Shown here one piece after another: positions 1-7,401 of a stretch of DNA of 64,000 nucleotides. This stretch comes from UMGS1696 sp964463375 (GTDB taxonomy: Bacteria; Bacillota; Clostridia; Oscillospirales; CAG-272). The position numbers and the translations under genes were made by a program. Every line of letters begins with the position of its first letter. The stretch's first letter is position 1. The stretch spans positions 1-64,000 of the forward strand of contig CAYXBQ010000001.1 of assembly GCA_964463375.1 (NCBI GenBank), in the 5' to 3' direction. Under the pieces are notes generated by a model. It had not been told where the DNA came from. It ran no database searches and saw only the letters and a program-made list of their open reading frames with translations.

Positions 1-74
1 CTCATGCCGCCTTCCCGAAAACTTTATTATACTGTTTTATTGGACCGCTCCCGAGCGCCTGCTTTTTTGTGTGG
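1..74. other. Short intergenic stretch at window start
   Basis: No gene is seen here. A small imperfect GC hairpin (about 46-57) precedes a T-run on the + strand and could end a transcript entering from the left, but the stem is only about 4 bp. It also lies just beyond the stop codon of the minus-strand flavin-reductase-like gene. Confidence 0.3.
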
Positions 75-668
75 TTATGCACGTTCTGACTGCATTGCCT
101 CTCCCCAACCGGCGTACGCTGTCTCCCCATTGTTGGATAGGATCGGCACATATTTTTGCCCAAGGGTGACGACCGGACACAGTGCCTTCAACTTTTCAGC
201 AAAAGGAATCTCCTCAGAAGCCAACGCCGGATCGGCTAAGATGTTCACGATGGAACAAATATAGACTTCACTATAGGGAAATTCTTTCGGATGCAGTACT
301 TCGTCCACCGACAGCTCCATGGTCCATTTGCCGGCGACCGGGATCGGGACATCCAATTTTTGCCCTTTTTCCGATGGGAGCATCTGCGATTTGTCGGTAG
401 TGTACCCATCGTGCATGCCGCAAAAATCCGCAATGGGGAGTAGTTCTTCGGTCACAACGGTGGCAGAAAACATTTTTGTTTCCCGTATGCGATCCCTGGT
501 CAGCTTATCTTCGCAAAGAAATGCGACAAATTTCAAAGAATCTGTATGAAAGTAGCCAGCCCAGCAGAAAAGCCCGTAATTGGCACGACCATCCGCCGTA
601 TATGTGCCATACAGATAGAGTGGTTGTGGGGCAAATGCATTGGACACGGGAACAGAAATCTTTGACAT
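75..668 (-). CDS. Flavin reductase-like (FMN-binding split barrel) protein
   Basis: A 197-aa cytosolic protein that resembles the flavin reductase-like family, flavoproteins that bind FMN in a split beta-barrel and often use NAD(P)H. Seen: an N-terminal P-x-P-L-Y-L-x-G-T segment, a GLFCWAG strand around residues 33-39, and a CEDKLTRDRIRET segment typical of the phosphate-binding side of the fold. There is no signal peptide. The start is set at the ATG at 668 because GAGGTG lies 7 bases upstream; an in-frame GTG overlaps that SD and is unlikely to be used. It follows the GNAT gene by 21 bases and probably shares its promoter. The physiological substrate cannot be told from sequence; reduction of a small electron acceptor is inferred only. 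Confidence 0.7.
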   Translation of the reverse strand: MSKISVPVSNAFAPQPLYLYGTYTADGRANYGLFCWAGYFHTDSLKFVAFLCEDKLTRDRIRETKMFSATVVTEELLPIADFCGMHDGYTTDKSQMLPSEKGQKLDVPIPVAGKWTMELSVDEVLHPKEFPYSEVYICSIVNILADPALASEEIPFAEKLKALCPVVTLGQKYVPILSNNGETAYAGWGEAMQSERA

Positions 669-689
669 AAAGATCACCTCACATAGTTG

Positions 690-1289
690 TTATTGAAACA
701 ATACAAAATAATCGCCATATCGTTTGCCATCATGCCCACCGACGAGCATTTCACCGGTCGCCGTAAACCCAAGCCGTTTCATTGCTTTTTGGCGTTCTGT
801 GGCAACCGGTGGTACCTTAGTTGCAAGCATATGACATTGGAACAGAGAAAATGCCGGTGGTATGAGCAGCTTCAGGATCGCCACGATGGTGTGGGCATTT
901 TCGTGATCATGGCGTAGATCCAACCGCAGGAGACCGCAATCGGTGAAGAAATCATCTGCTTCCCGCCGAAATAGCTCGATAGTGCCGACCACCATATCGT
1001 TCGTGCGATCCACAATGCTGAAGCGGACATAGTACCGTTTCGCATATTCGTCCAGCCAAGCACGGATATAGTTTTCCATTTCAGTGATCGTGGTAAAGTG
1101 GAAATCACTATTGCAATTGTCGCTGTTGAGCATAGGCCAAACCGCCTGATCGGCATATACCGCAAGCAGGGCAGGGGCATCCTCCATCTGTACCAGCCGC
1201 AGACGATAGTGCTCGTTTTCCAGAATGGGACAGACTTCGTAGGGATCATGTACTACAGGTGTAGTTTGCAGATCGTGGTAACAGGGCAT
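690..1289 (-). CDS. GNAT-family N-acetyltransferase
   Basis: A 199-aa protein of the GNAT fold. Seen: an N-terminal strand-helix unit (YRLRLVQMEDAPALLAVYAD), a central strand reading VDRTNDMVVGTIELF, and a late helix-strand unit (RQKAMKRLGFTATG) that matches the C-terminal GNAT motif in which a displaced helix precedes a Gly-containing strand. The family transfers an acyl group from acyl-CoA to an amine; small-molecule and ribosomal-protein (RimJ-like) acetyltransferases look alike, so the substrate is unknown. The start is the ATG at 1289 with AGGTG 4-8 bases upstream; an in-frame TTG further up overlaps the SD. First gene of a likely two-gene operon with the flavin-reductase-like gene, behind a strong promoter at 1322-1350. 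Confidence 0.8.
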   Translation of the reverse strand: MPCYHDLQTTPVVHDPYEVCPILENEHYRLRLVQMEDAPALLAVYADQAVWPMLNSDNCNSDFHFTTITEMENYIRAWLDEYAKRYYVRFSIVDRTNDMVVGTIELFRREADDFFTDCGLLRLDLRHDHENAHTIVAILKLLIPPAFSLFQCHMLATKVPPVATERQKAMKRLGFTATGEMLVGGHDGKRYGDYFVLFQ

Positions 1290-1321
1290 AGCACACCTCA
1301 AAAAACAAATGATCTATGTAT

Positions 1322-1350
1322 AGTATAACAAAATTTCGTTTGTTTGTCAA
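1322..1350 (-). promoter_or_regulatory. Sigma-A promoter for the GNAT/flavoprotein operon
   Basis: On the minus strand a perfect TTGACA (1345-1350) is followed by a 17-bp spacer and TATACT (1322-1327). It lies about 33 bases upstream of the GNAT start codon. Confidence 0.85.
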
Positions 1351-1437
1351 GTGGTACTGCAGATTTTGCGATACAGATATATTCTGCATGGCATAGGAAG
1401 AATTTCGAGAAAATCTTCAAAAACTTTCAAAAAACCC

Positions 1438-1466
1438 TTGACAAAAGCGGATGAATGTGGTATACT
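1438..1466 (+). promoter_or_regulatory. Sigma-A promoter of tRNA-Arg
   Basis: TTGACA at 1438-1443, a 17-bp spacer and TATACT at 1461-1466, ending 17 bases before the tRNA 5' end. The spacer aaagcggatgaatgtgg is nearly identical to that of the tRNA-Lys promoter at 4138-4166. Confidence 0.9.
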
Positions 1467-1483
1467 ATAAAAGCTGACAGAAA

Positions 1484-1558
1484 CCGTCCTTAGCTCAGCC
1501 CGGATAGAGTACCGGATTCCGATTCCGATGGTCGTGGGTTCAAATCCCTCAGGGCGGG
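1484..1558 (+). tRNA. tRNA-Arg (anticodon CCG)
   Basis: A cloverleaf can be drawn. Acceptor CCGTCCT (1484-1490) pairs with AGGGCGG (1551-1557). The D arm GCTC/GAGT lies near 1493-1510. The anticodon stem is 1512-1516/1524-1528, with a C-A mismatch at its first pair, and the loop TTCCGAT puts CCG at 1519-1521. The T arm has the loop TTCAAAT and one T-T mismatch in its stem. CCA is not encoded: the base after the stem is G followed by GTC. The anticodon reads the CGG arginine codon. A promoter stands directly upstream and a terminator directly downstream, so it is a single-gene unit. Confidence 0.93.
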
Positions 1559-1566
1559 TCACAAAG

Positions 1567-1595
1567 CTCCTTACGATTGTGTAGGGAGTTTTTTA
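1567..1595 (+). terminator. Rho-independent terminator of tRNA-Arg
   Basis: An 8-bp stem CTCCTTAC (1567-1574) / GTAGGGAG (1581-1588) with a 6-base loop is followed by a run of seven T residues. Confidence 0.85.
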
Positions 1596-1611
1596 TTGCC
1601 TATGAGAATAA

Positions 1612-1657
1612 AATCAAACCGCTGACTTTGATTGAACAGGTCAACGGTTTGATTTTT
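1612..1657. terminator. Bidirectional terminator
   Basis: A long inverted repeat (AATCAAACCG-x-TGAC at about 1612-1626 against GTCAACGGTTTGATT at 1640-1654) has T-runs on both sides. On the minus strand it ends the fusion-protein/54-aa ORF unit, immediately after the stop codon at 1657. Confidence 0.8.
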
Positions 1658-1821
1658 CATTCAATTGTTAGTCTCCATACAGCAAACTGGAAGGTATCAA
1701 AAATGGAAGTGTGGTAGTTTCGCAAATTCTTTTTGCTATACACATTTGTAAACGTGGTGATCCATTCGGACATTTCTTCACAAATGTACCGATTTAGATA
1801 TTCTATAAAATCCTTTTTCAT
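1657..1821 (-). CDS. 54-aa hypothetical protein, translationally coupled (ATGA)
   Basis: Not a recognised family. This 54-codon frame starts at an ATG whose last bases overlap the TGA stop of the 719-aa fusion gene (ATGA at 1818-1821), a classic coupling arrangement. It ends directly at a strong terminator, so it is the last cistron of the transcript. The peptide is rich in aromatic and charged residues (MKKDFIEYLNRYICEEMSEW at the start, FQFAVWRLTIE at the end), with no signal peptide or membrane segment; it could form two short amphipathic helices. No separate SD is needed when translation is coupled. Its placement suggests it is real and perhaps a partner of the fusion protein, but a chance frame cannot be excluded. 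Confidence 0.5.
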   Translation of the reverse strand: MKKDFIEYLNRYICEEMSEWITTFTNVYSKKNLRNYHTSIFDTFQFAVWRLTIE

Positions 1822-3977
1822 ACGCATTCTGCAAACAGCGCATCGGCCAAACGGAATCCGTTTTCCTGTAAGAAATCGCACATCCGGTGTACCCGATACC
1901 CGTCGTAATCTTCTCGTCTGTGCCCATCAAAGCCTACACTGACATATACCCCGGTTTCTTTGATAATAGCTTGCTTGACTGGATCACGCACAAAGTCTTT
2001 CACATACGCGTGCTCCCGGTACCGATGGATACTGTCATAGCTGACGTTCATTTCCCAGAAGATCTGCCGTCTTGCCATTTCCGTAAAGAATGTGCGATAA
2101 TCATAACCGTATTTGTCGCAATAGGCAAACATATCGGTGTGTGCTATGCCACAGCGGATCCCCAGCTTTTCACAGAAACCAAACAGGTCGCCGCCCACAA
2201 TGCTTTCGTCCTGCGTGATGTGCTCGATCAGACAATAATCGTATCCGGCGATCTCTGCGGGGTCTGCTATGTCGTAATTTTGTGGTATGGTAGCGATCTC
2301 GATCCCCACCAGCATACGGATACGATCTCGGTTTTCCTCTGCCAGCTGCCGCATGACACGCAAATATTCTGCCTTCCGTTTGCCAATGCCGTAGTTGTGG
2401 TCGCAGATGCCAAACAGCCGGATCCCATTCTCAACGGCGGTGTCGATCACAAGTTGGGGATCGTCCCGGCCACAGAAGCTGTAGTGGGTGTGGGAATGGA
2501 TATCGAACACGTGTCTGGCGGCTTCCTTTTGCAAGATCTCGATGGAACAACGGTACGGCATAGGATCCGCTGCCGTAGGACGCACTTCTAAGAGCACCGG
2601 CGCATGATGCAGTACGCCCTTTGTCCACATTTTGAAAAAGGAGGCATAGGAGATCATAGGTCCGTAGAAATTGGGGATGGGATTGTGATTGTGTAGCCCC
2701 GTGGCATCCTGCAGCACCTGGTGAATATGATACCCAACCGTTTCTGCACCCACTTCTGCATACCAAGGACCAAGGGTATATGTTTCCACCAGCGGCATAT
2801 TGTTCCGTGCGTGTCCCACATCCAAATGCATACCGACATGCATAGCACACCGCTCCCGCAGTAAGCGGATAAACATAAGACACTCTTCCGGTGTAACACC
2901 ATATCGTCGCTCCTGTGCATTCTCACCGGGACAAATATGCATATTCTCCATCCCGACCACGCAGTTCATTGGCAGCTGTTGTAGCTGCTTTGCCGCAAAA
3001 TCGGCCACCTGCGACAGCGTATCCGGTTCCATACGCAGTGCGGATAAAGCAATAGACGGCACATGTACTGTGATCCTGTCACAGTTTAGACGATTGGCAA
3101 ATGCGAGAAACCGCTCCCATATAATCGGATCGACCTGTCCATGAGCATCAGCCAGCGCCGGTGCGTGCAGAGACAGACAAGTTCCGCCAGACTGCCGCCA
3201 GGTGTGTACCAATGCCTCTAATTCCTTCTGATCCATTTCCATCGCATTCGGTCGCAGCTCGATACAGAACAGGTGGTTTTCCGCTGCATAGGGAATATCG
3301 ATGGCCGGATGGTAGCAGGAGATCCCGATATGGGACAGCAGATCCACCGGAATGGGACAGAAATAATTTGTGATTTCCAATGTTCGAGTTTCTGTATCGT
3401 AATAGGTGATCCCCGGTTGTTCTCCCGCCACTTTATCCGGATCTGCAGCCGGAAGCATATGGCTGTCTCCCTTGTTCTGGGTATGGTGCAGATGCCCGTA
3501 AAACACCGGCACATGGGGATGTGTTTCACGCCATGCCTGCAGTCTTTCCCGATGGGGGGAGGGAAGGCAGTCAAAGGGATGGTGCAGTGCCACGATGCAG
3601 TGTTCATCCGCCGTTTCTAAGGCCGTATAGTCGTCCGCAGTCAGCTGCCCCTCGCCGTCGTGCAGTGCCAGTACACGCCAACCGTTCCCCATATCGTTCA
3701 CCGTAGAAGAGGCCAGCGAACGGAAATAGGCCTTTGTCTCCGGATCTCGGTACTCAGAGTTGCCGGTACACAGCACATAGGGAATGCCCAGTCCTTGTAC
3801 AGCCGTAAGAAACGCTTCTGCCGGTGCTATGTCGCCATGTACCGTAAAATCGCCGGGAACGACCAAAGCATCTGCCTGCTTTTTTCGAATATCATCCATG
3901 GCCCAGCGTAGCACATCATACTGGATCGCATCCGGATGATAGGGAAGATGCAGATCACAGAGAAAACAGATCTTCAT
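1818..3977 (-). CDS. Tri-modular metallophosphoesterase / TIM-barrel / PHP-domain fusion protein
   Basis: A 719-aa cytosolic protein with three metal-dependent modules in one frame. Residues 1-165 are a calcineurin-like metallophosphoesterase: D8-x-H10, GDFTVHGD (42-49), GN (72-73), H132 and GHLHH (161-165). Residues about 215-485 are a xylose-isomerase/AP-endonuclease-2-like TIM barrel with candidate metal ligands H271, H305, E344 (GMENMH), D386 and H389 (HLDVGH), H417/H419 and E464. Residues 490-719 are a PHP domain: H494-x-H496-x-H498, D526-H527, E560, H586, H613-x-D615 and D684-x-H686. All three metal sites look intact, so each module may be active. PHP and AP-endonuclease-2-like domains act on phosphoesters, nucleotides or sugars; the substrate is unknown. 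It may be read from the tRNA-Lys promoter through a terminator, as I see no clear promoter of its own. A 54-aa ORF is coupled downstream. Confidence 0.85.
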   Translation of the reverse strand: MKICFLCDLHLPYHPDAIQYDVLRWAMDDIRKKQADALVVPGDFTVHGDIAPAEAFLTAVQGLGIPYVLCTGNSEYRDPETKAYFRSLASSTVNDMGNGWRVLALHDGEGQLTADDYTALETADEHCIVALHHPFDCLPSPHRERLQAWRETHPHVPVFYGHLHHTQNKGDSHMLPAADPDKVAGEQPGITYYDTETRTLEITNYFCPIPVDLLSHIGISCYHPAIDIPYAAENHLFCIELRPNAMEMDQKELEALVHTWRQSGGTCLSLHAPALADAHGQVDPIIWERFLAFANRLNCDRITVHVPSIALSALRMEPDTLSQVADFAAKQLQQLPMNCVVGMENMHICPGENAQERRYGVTPEECLMFIRLLRERCAMHVGMHLDVGHARNNMPLVETYTLGPWYAEVGAETVGYHIHQVLQDATGLHNHNPIPNFYGPMISYASFFKMWTKGVLHHAPVLLEVRPTAADPMPYRCSIEILQKEAARHVFDIHSHTHYSFCGRDDPQLVIDTAVENGIRLFGICDHNYGIGKRKAEYLRVMRQLAEENRDRIRMLVGIEIATIPQNYDIADPAEIAGYDYCLIEHITQDESIVGGDLFGFCEKLGIRCGIAHTDMFAYCDKYGYDYRTFFTEMARRQIFWEMNVSYDSIHRYREHAYVKDFVRDPVKQAIIKETGVYVSVGFDGHRREDYDGYRVHRMCDFLQENGFRLADALFAECV

Positions 3978-4004
3978 AGAAATCCTCCATTTCGTCTATG
4001 AAAC

Positions 4005-4036
4005 GAAAAACACCGCCTCATTCCTGAAACGGTGTC
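4005..4036 (-). terminator. Terminator of tRNA-Lys
   Basis: On the minus strand ACACCG (4030-4035) pairs with CGGTGT (4010-4015) and is followed by TTTTT. It separates tRNA-Lys from the downstream fusion gene; partial read-through is possible because no other promoter is evident for that gene. Confidence 0.75.
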
Positions 4037-4045
4037 AAACTTTCC

Positions 4046-4118
4046 TGCTCCATCGGAGAGTCGAACTCCGGACAACTTGATTAAAAGTCAAGTGCTCTAC
4101 CAACTGAGCTAATGGGGC
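4046..4118 (-). tRNA. tRNA-Lys (anticodon TTT)
   Basis: A 73-nt cloverleaf on the minus strand: acceptor GCCCCAT pairs with ATGGAGC (one C-A mismatch), a D arm with AGCTCAGTTGGTAGAGC, the anticodon stem CTTGA/TCAAG with loop CTTTTAA (anticodon at + coordinates 4083-4085), and the T loop TTCGACT. CCA is not encoded. It decodes AAA and AAG lysine codons. It has its own strong promoter (4138-4166) and a terminator just downstream. Confidence 0.95.
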
Positions 4119-4137
4119 ATTGCCTTACAGCCTTTAT

Positions 4138-4166
4138 AGTATACCACATTCATCCGCCTTTGTCAA
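4138..4166 (-). promoter_or_regulatory. Sigma-A promoter of tRNA-Lys
   Basis: On the minus strand TTGACA (4161-4166), the spacer aaggcggatgaatgtgg (17 bp) and TATACT (4138-4143). The element matches the tRNA-Arg promoter at 1438-1466 almost base for base, including the spacer. Confidence 0.9.
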
Positions 4167-4326
4167 GAGCTTTTTTCAAAAATTTGCATTTTTTTCTGGG
4201 AATTTTATAGGCAAGCCTCTCTACCCACAGCAGGTCAGCCTGTTTGTATCAAGGGCCCTAACACTATATAGAGGATATGTACATGGATTTTTCAGAAAAA
4301 AATGCAGAATGTGGTGTAAATACCAT

Positions 4327-4355
4327 TTGCAATCTGACAAAGAATATGGTATAAT
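4327..4355 (+). promoter_or_regulatory. Sigma-A promoter of the fhs operon
   Basis: TTGCAA (4327-4332), a 17-bp spacer and TATAAT (4350-4355), about 120 bases upstream of the fhs start. This leaves a leader of roughly 110 bases. Confidence 0.75.
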
Positions 4356-4474
4356 ACATTCATACAATGGATCTTGTTTTTCATGCAGATCCTGCACCGA
4401 AGATCGACCGAAATACCCCCGACTGCCTACATCGCACTGGGGAAAAAGTTCTGACAGAACAGTGAGGAGTCAAT

Positions 4475-6148
4475 ATGCTGACAGATATTCAGATCGCACA
4501 ACAGGCTACTTTGAAGCCCATTACCGCCATCGCCGAAGGACTGGGTATTTCCGCTGACGAGCTGGAAATGTACGGTAAGTACAAAGCTAAGATCACAGAC
4601 GATGTGTCTAAGAGACTGGCCGATAAAAAAGATGGCAAGCTGATCCTTGTGACCGCTATCAACCCCACCCCCGCCGGCGAAGGGAAGACTACGACCACCG
4701 TTGGTCTGGGCATGGCTATGCATAAGCTCGGCAAGAACAGTATCATTGCACTGCGGGAACCTTCCCTGGGTCCTGTGTTCGGTGTAAAGGGTGGCGCTGC
4801 CGGCGGTGGATATGCCCAGGTTCTGCCCATGGAAGACATCAACCTGCATTTCACCGGTGACTTCCACGCCATCACGGCTGCCAACAACCTGCTGTGCGCC
4901 ATCATCGACAACCACATCCACCAGGGGAATGAACTAGACATCGATACCCGCCGCATCCTGTTTGCCCGTGTGACCGACACCAACGACCGTGCGCTGCGGA
5001 ACATCGTTGTCGGTATGGGTGGCAAGGCAGATGGCGTTGTACGGGAAGACCATTTCATGATCACCGTAGCCAGCGAAGTAATGGCGATCCTGTGCCTGGC
5101 AGAGGATATTGCTGACCTGAAGAGAAGACTGGGCAACATTCTGGTAGCCTACACCCGTTCCGGCAAGCCTGTATATGCCAAGGATCTGAACGCCGTTGGT
5201 TCCATGGCTGCTCTGCTGAAGGATGCCATCCAGCCCAACCTGGTGCAGACTGTTGAAAACACCCCTGCACTGATCCACGGTGGTCCCTTCGCCAACATTG
5301 CACACGGCTGCAACTCCGTTCGGGCTACCAAGCTGGCGCTGAAGCTGTGCGATTACACCATCACCGAGGCCGGCTTTGGTGCTGACCTGGGTGCCGAAAA
5401 GTTCTTGGATATCAAGTGCCGCTTTGCCGGTCTGAAGCCCAATGCCGTGGTCCTGGTGGCTACTGTTCGTGCGCTGAAGTACAATGGCGGCGTGGCAAAG
5501 GATGCGCTGAAGGGTGAAAATCTGGAAGCTCTGGCCAAGGGCAGCGTAAACCTGGAAGCACATATCTCCAACCTGCAAAAGTATGGTGTACCGGTAGTGG
5601 TAGCCATCAACCGGTTTGCCGACGATACCGATGCTGAGTTGGCTCTGGTAGAAGAGATCTGCCGAAAGAACGGTGCTGACTTTGCTCTGTCTGAAGTATT
5701 TGCCAAGGGCGGCGAAGGCGGTCTGGATCTGGCAGAAAAGGTCATTGCCGCCTGCGAAAAGGAATCCAACTTTGCCCCGATCTACGCTGACGAGCTGTCC
5801 ATCCAGGAAAAGATCGAGACCATTGCCCGTGAGATCTACGGTGCTGATGGCGTAGACTACGAACCGGCCGCGCTCCGTTCTCTGCGGGACATTGAAGCTA
5901 TGGATCCCACCTACAGCCGCTTCCCGGTATGTATGGCAAAGACCCAGTATTCTCTGTCTGATGATGCTACTAAGTTAGGTCGTCCTTCCGGCTTCCGAAT
6001 CCATGTACGGGAGATCAAGCTGTCTGCCGGTGCCGGATTTGTGGTCGTTCTGACCGGTGCCATCATGACCATGCCCGGTCTGCCTAAATCTCCCGCTGCG
6101 TATCGGATCGATGTAGACGATGCCGGGACCATCACGGGTCTGTTCTAA
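4475..6148 (+). CDS. fhs: Formate-tetrahydrofolate ligase
   Basis: A 557-aa cytosolic enzyme that makes 10-formyl-THF from formate, THF and ATP, the entry step of formate into one-carbon metabolism and of the methyl branch of the Wood-Ljungdahl pathway. Seen: the family P-loop TPAGEGKTTT near residues 65-73, followed by VGLGMAMHKLGK; the LREPSLGPVFGVKGGAAGGG substrate-binding segment; NLHFTGDFHAI; and ARSIVMG-like RNIVVGMGGKADGV. Length and order match the family along the whole protein. SD GAGGAG lies 6 bases before the ATG. Its stop is 3 bases before tsaE, so fhs, tsaE and tsaB form one operon. Source of formate is not encoded here, although the glycyl radical enzyme at the window end hints at an anaerobic formate economy. 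Confidence 0.97.
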   Translation: MLTDIQIAQQATLKPITAIAEGLGISADELEMYGKYKAKITDDVSKRLADKKDGKLILVTAINPTPAGEGKTTTTVGLGMAMHKLGKNSIIALREPSLGPVFGVKGGAAGGGYAQVLPMEDINLHFTGDFHAITAANNLLCAIIDNHIHQGNELDIDTRRILFARVTDTNDRALRNIVVGMGGKADGVVREDHFMITVASEVMAILCLAEDIADLKRRLGNILVAYTRSGKPVYAKDLNAVGSMAALLKDAIQPNLVQTVENTPALIHGGPFANIAHGCNSVRATKLALKLCDYTITEAGFGADLGAEKFLDIKCRFAGLKPNAVVLVATVRALKYNGGVAKDALKGENLEALAKGSVNLEAHISNLQKYGVPVVVAINRFADDTDAELALVEEICRKNGADFALSEVFAKGGEGGLDLAEKVIAACEKESNFAPIYADELSIQEKIETIAREIYGADGVDYEPAALRSLRDIEAMDPTYSRFPVCMAKTQYSLSDDATKLGRPSGFRIHVREIKLSAGAGFVVVLTGAIMTMPGLPKSPAAYRIDVDDAGTITGLF

Positions 6149-6151
6149 TAT

Positions 6152-6592
6152 ATGGAAATTCTATCGCATACGGTGGAAGAGACCGAAAAGTGGGGATGCG
6201 CTCTCGCCAGCCATCTGCTGCAAAGTGGTAGATTCCCTGTATTTGTTGCACTATATGGAGATCTGGGTGCAGGGAAGACTGCCTTTGTGCGGGGCTTTGC
6301 CAGCATCCTGTCTCCGGGAAGCCGGGTGAAAAGCCCTACCTATACCATCGTCAATGAGTATCGGCAGGGAAAAAAGCCACTGTTTCACTTTGATCTGTAC
6401 CGGATCACCTCGGAAGAGGATCTGTTTGGCATGGGATTTGACGAATATGTCGAGTCCGGATATTGTATCGCCGAATGGTGCGAGCATATCGGAGAAGCTA
6501 TGCCGGCGGATGCAATAACGGTACAGATCGACAAAGTGGACGAGAATACCCGCAAGATCACTGTGTCGGAGGAGCTGTCATGCACATTTTAG
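6152..6592 (+). CDS. tsaE: tRNA t6A biosynthesis ATPase TsaE
   Basis: A 146-aa P-loop protein that works with TsaB and TsaD in the last step of t6A37 synthesis on ANN-reading tRNAs. Seen: Walker A GDLGAGKT at residues 36-43, then FVRGFA; the family motif SPTYTIVNEY (about 61-70); HFDLYR (about 80); and the late IAEWCEHIGE stretch (about 106-115). The length is normal. It starts 3 bases after fhs, with coupling likely, and overlaps the start of tsaB by 13 bases. No tsaD or rimI is present in the window. Confidence 0.95.
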   Translation: MEILSHTVEETEKWGCALASHLLQSGRFPVFVALYGDLGAGKTAFVRGFASILSPGSRVKSPTYTIVNEYRQGKKPLFHFDLYRITSEEDLFGMGFDEYVESGYCIAEWCEHIGEAMPADAITVQIDKVDENTRKITVSEELSCTF

Positions 6593-7305
6593 CACTGGAT
6601 ACCACGACCCCCACAGCCTCTGCTGCCATCTGGCATAGTGGAAAGCTGCTGGGGCAATACACCATCCAGACCACCACCCATAGTACGACCATTCTGCCTA
6701 TGATCGAATCGCTGCTTGCCAACCTTTCTCTATCGATCCCGGAGATCGATCTGATGGCCGTTGCAGCAGGGCCGGGGTCCTTCACAGGTGTCCGGATCGG
6801 TGTTTCGACCATCAAGGGGCTTGCCTTCTCCCATGGAATCTCCTGCATCGGCGTTTCATCCCTGGAGGCACTGGCGTGGAATTTGGCGGGATACAGCGGC
6901 ATCCTTTGCCCGGTCATCAATGCCAGACGGAATCATGTGTATACAGCACTGTTTGCTGCCGATGGGGTCCATGCACCGGTCCGTTTGACACCCGATGATC
7001 AGTTGCCGGTTGACGAGGTTGCGGCACAGCTGATCGCCCGTGGTGAAACGGTATATGCTGCGGGAGATGGCTATGCTATGCTCCGTGCAGCTATGGGAGA
7101 CTCCACACTGTTGGCAGAGACACCTGAGGCATTGCGATACCCCAGTGGGTTCAGCGCCGCCTGTGCCGCAGCATCCCAGTACCGGAACGCACCGGATCCG
7201 TCTATATACACCGAAGCCGCCCTTGCCCCCATCTACCTGCGAAAATCCCAGGCAGAGCGGGAGAGAGAAGAGCGGCTTGCCAAAGAAGAATTAAGCCAAC
7301 GCTGA
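6580..7305 (+). CDS. tsaB: tRNA t6A biosynthesis protein TsaB
   Basis: A 241-aa ASKHA-fold protein, the inactive TsaD paralogue that scaffolds the t6A complex. Seen: the N-terminal MHILALDTTTPTASAAIW strand-turn-strand; LLANLSLSIPEIDLMAVAAGPGSFTG (in parts, residues about 47-70) containing the hallmark G-P-G-S-F-T-G-V-R; and IKGLAFSHG. The ATG at 6580 is chosen because it opens the family N-terminus and follows GGAGG (6569-6573); it lies inside the end of tsaE. The C-terminal tail is charged (Arg/Glu/Lys) and somewhat longer than usual. Confidence 0.93.
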   Translation: MHILALDTTTPTASAAIWHSGKLLGQYTIQTTTHSTTILPMIESLLANLSLSIPEIDLMAVAAGPGSFTGVRIGVSTIKGLAFSHGISCIGVSSLEALAWNLAGYSGILCPVINARRNHVYTALFAADGVHAPVRLTPDDQLPVDEVAAQLIARGETVYAAGDGYAMLRAAMGDSTLLAETPEALRYPSGFSAACAAASQYRNAPDPSIYTEAALAPIYLRKSQAEREREERLAKEELSQR

Positions 7306-7324
7306 TTATAGTAAAAAACTCACT

Positions 7325-7349
7325 AAAAAGCCATAAATTTTAGCTTTTT
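7325..7349 (+). terminator. Weak terminator or attenuator between tsaB and rpiB
   Basis: AAAAAGC (7325-7331) pairs with GCTTTTT (7343-7349) and T-rich sequence follows. It may reduce read-through from the fhs-tsaE-tsaB operon into rpiB, which has no obvious promoter of its own. Confidence 0.4.
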
Positions 7350-7401
7350 GGCTCGTTTTCTCGATTGAATCAGCATTGACTAAACATAAGGAGAATGTAC
7401 C

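Larger units (their letters stand above)
4119..4474. other. Divergent intergenic region (tRNA-Lys / fhs) with structured fhs leader
   Basis: There is no gene in these 356 bases. It contains the tRNA-Lys promoter (4138-4166, minus) and the fhs promoter (4327-4355, plus). The fhs leader, about 4362-4474, can form GGATC (4369-4373)/GATCC (4388-4392). Near the SD there are two competing hairpins, GTTCTG/CAGAAC (4448-4453/4455-4460) and CACTG (4435-4439)/CAGTG (4460-4464). I could not recognise a tetrahydrofolate riboswitch core. The stretch 4170-4320 shows nothing I can name. Confidence 0.5.

Noticed and set aside
42..60. Hairpin at the window start as a terminator
   Set aside because: Only about 4 bp can pair without an over-tight loop, so it was not called a terminator.
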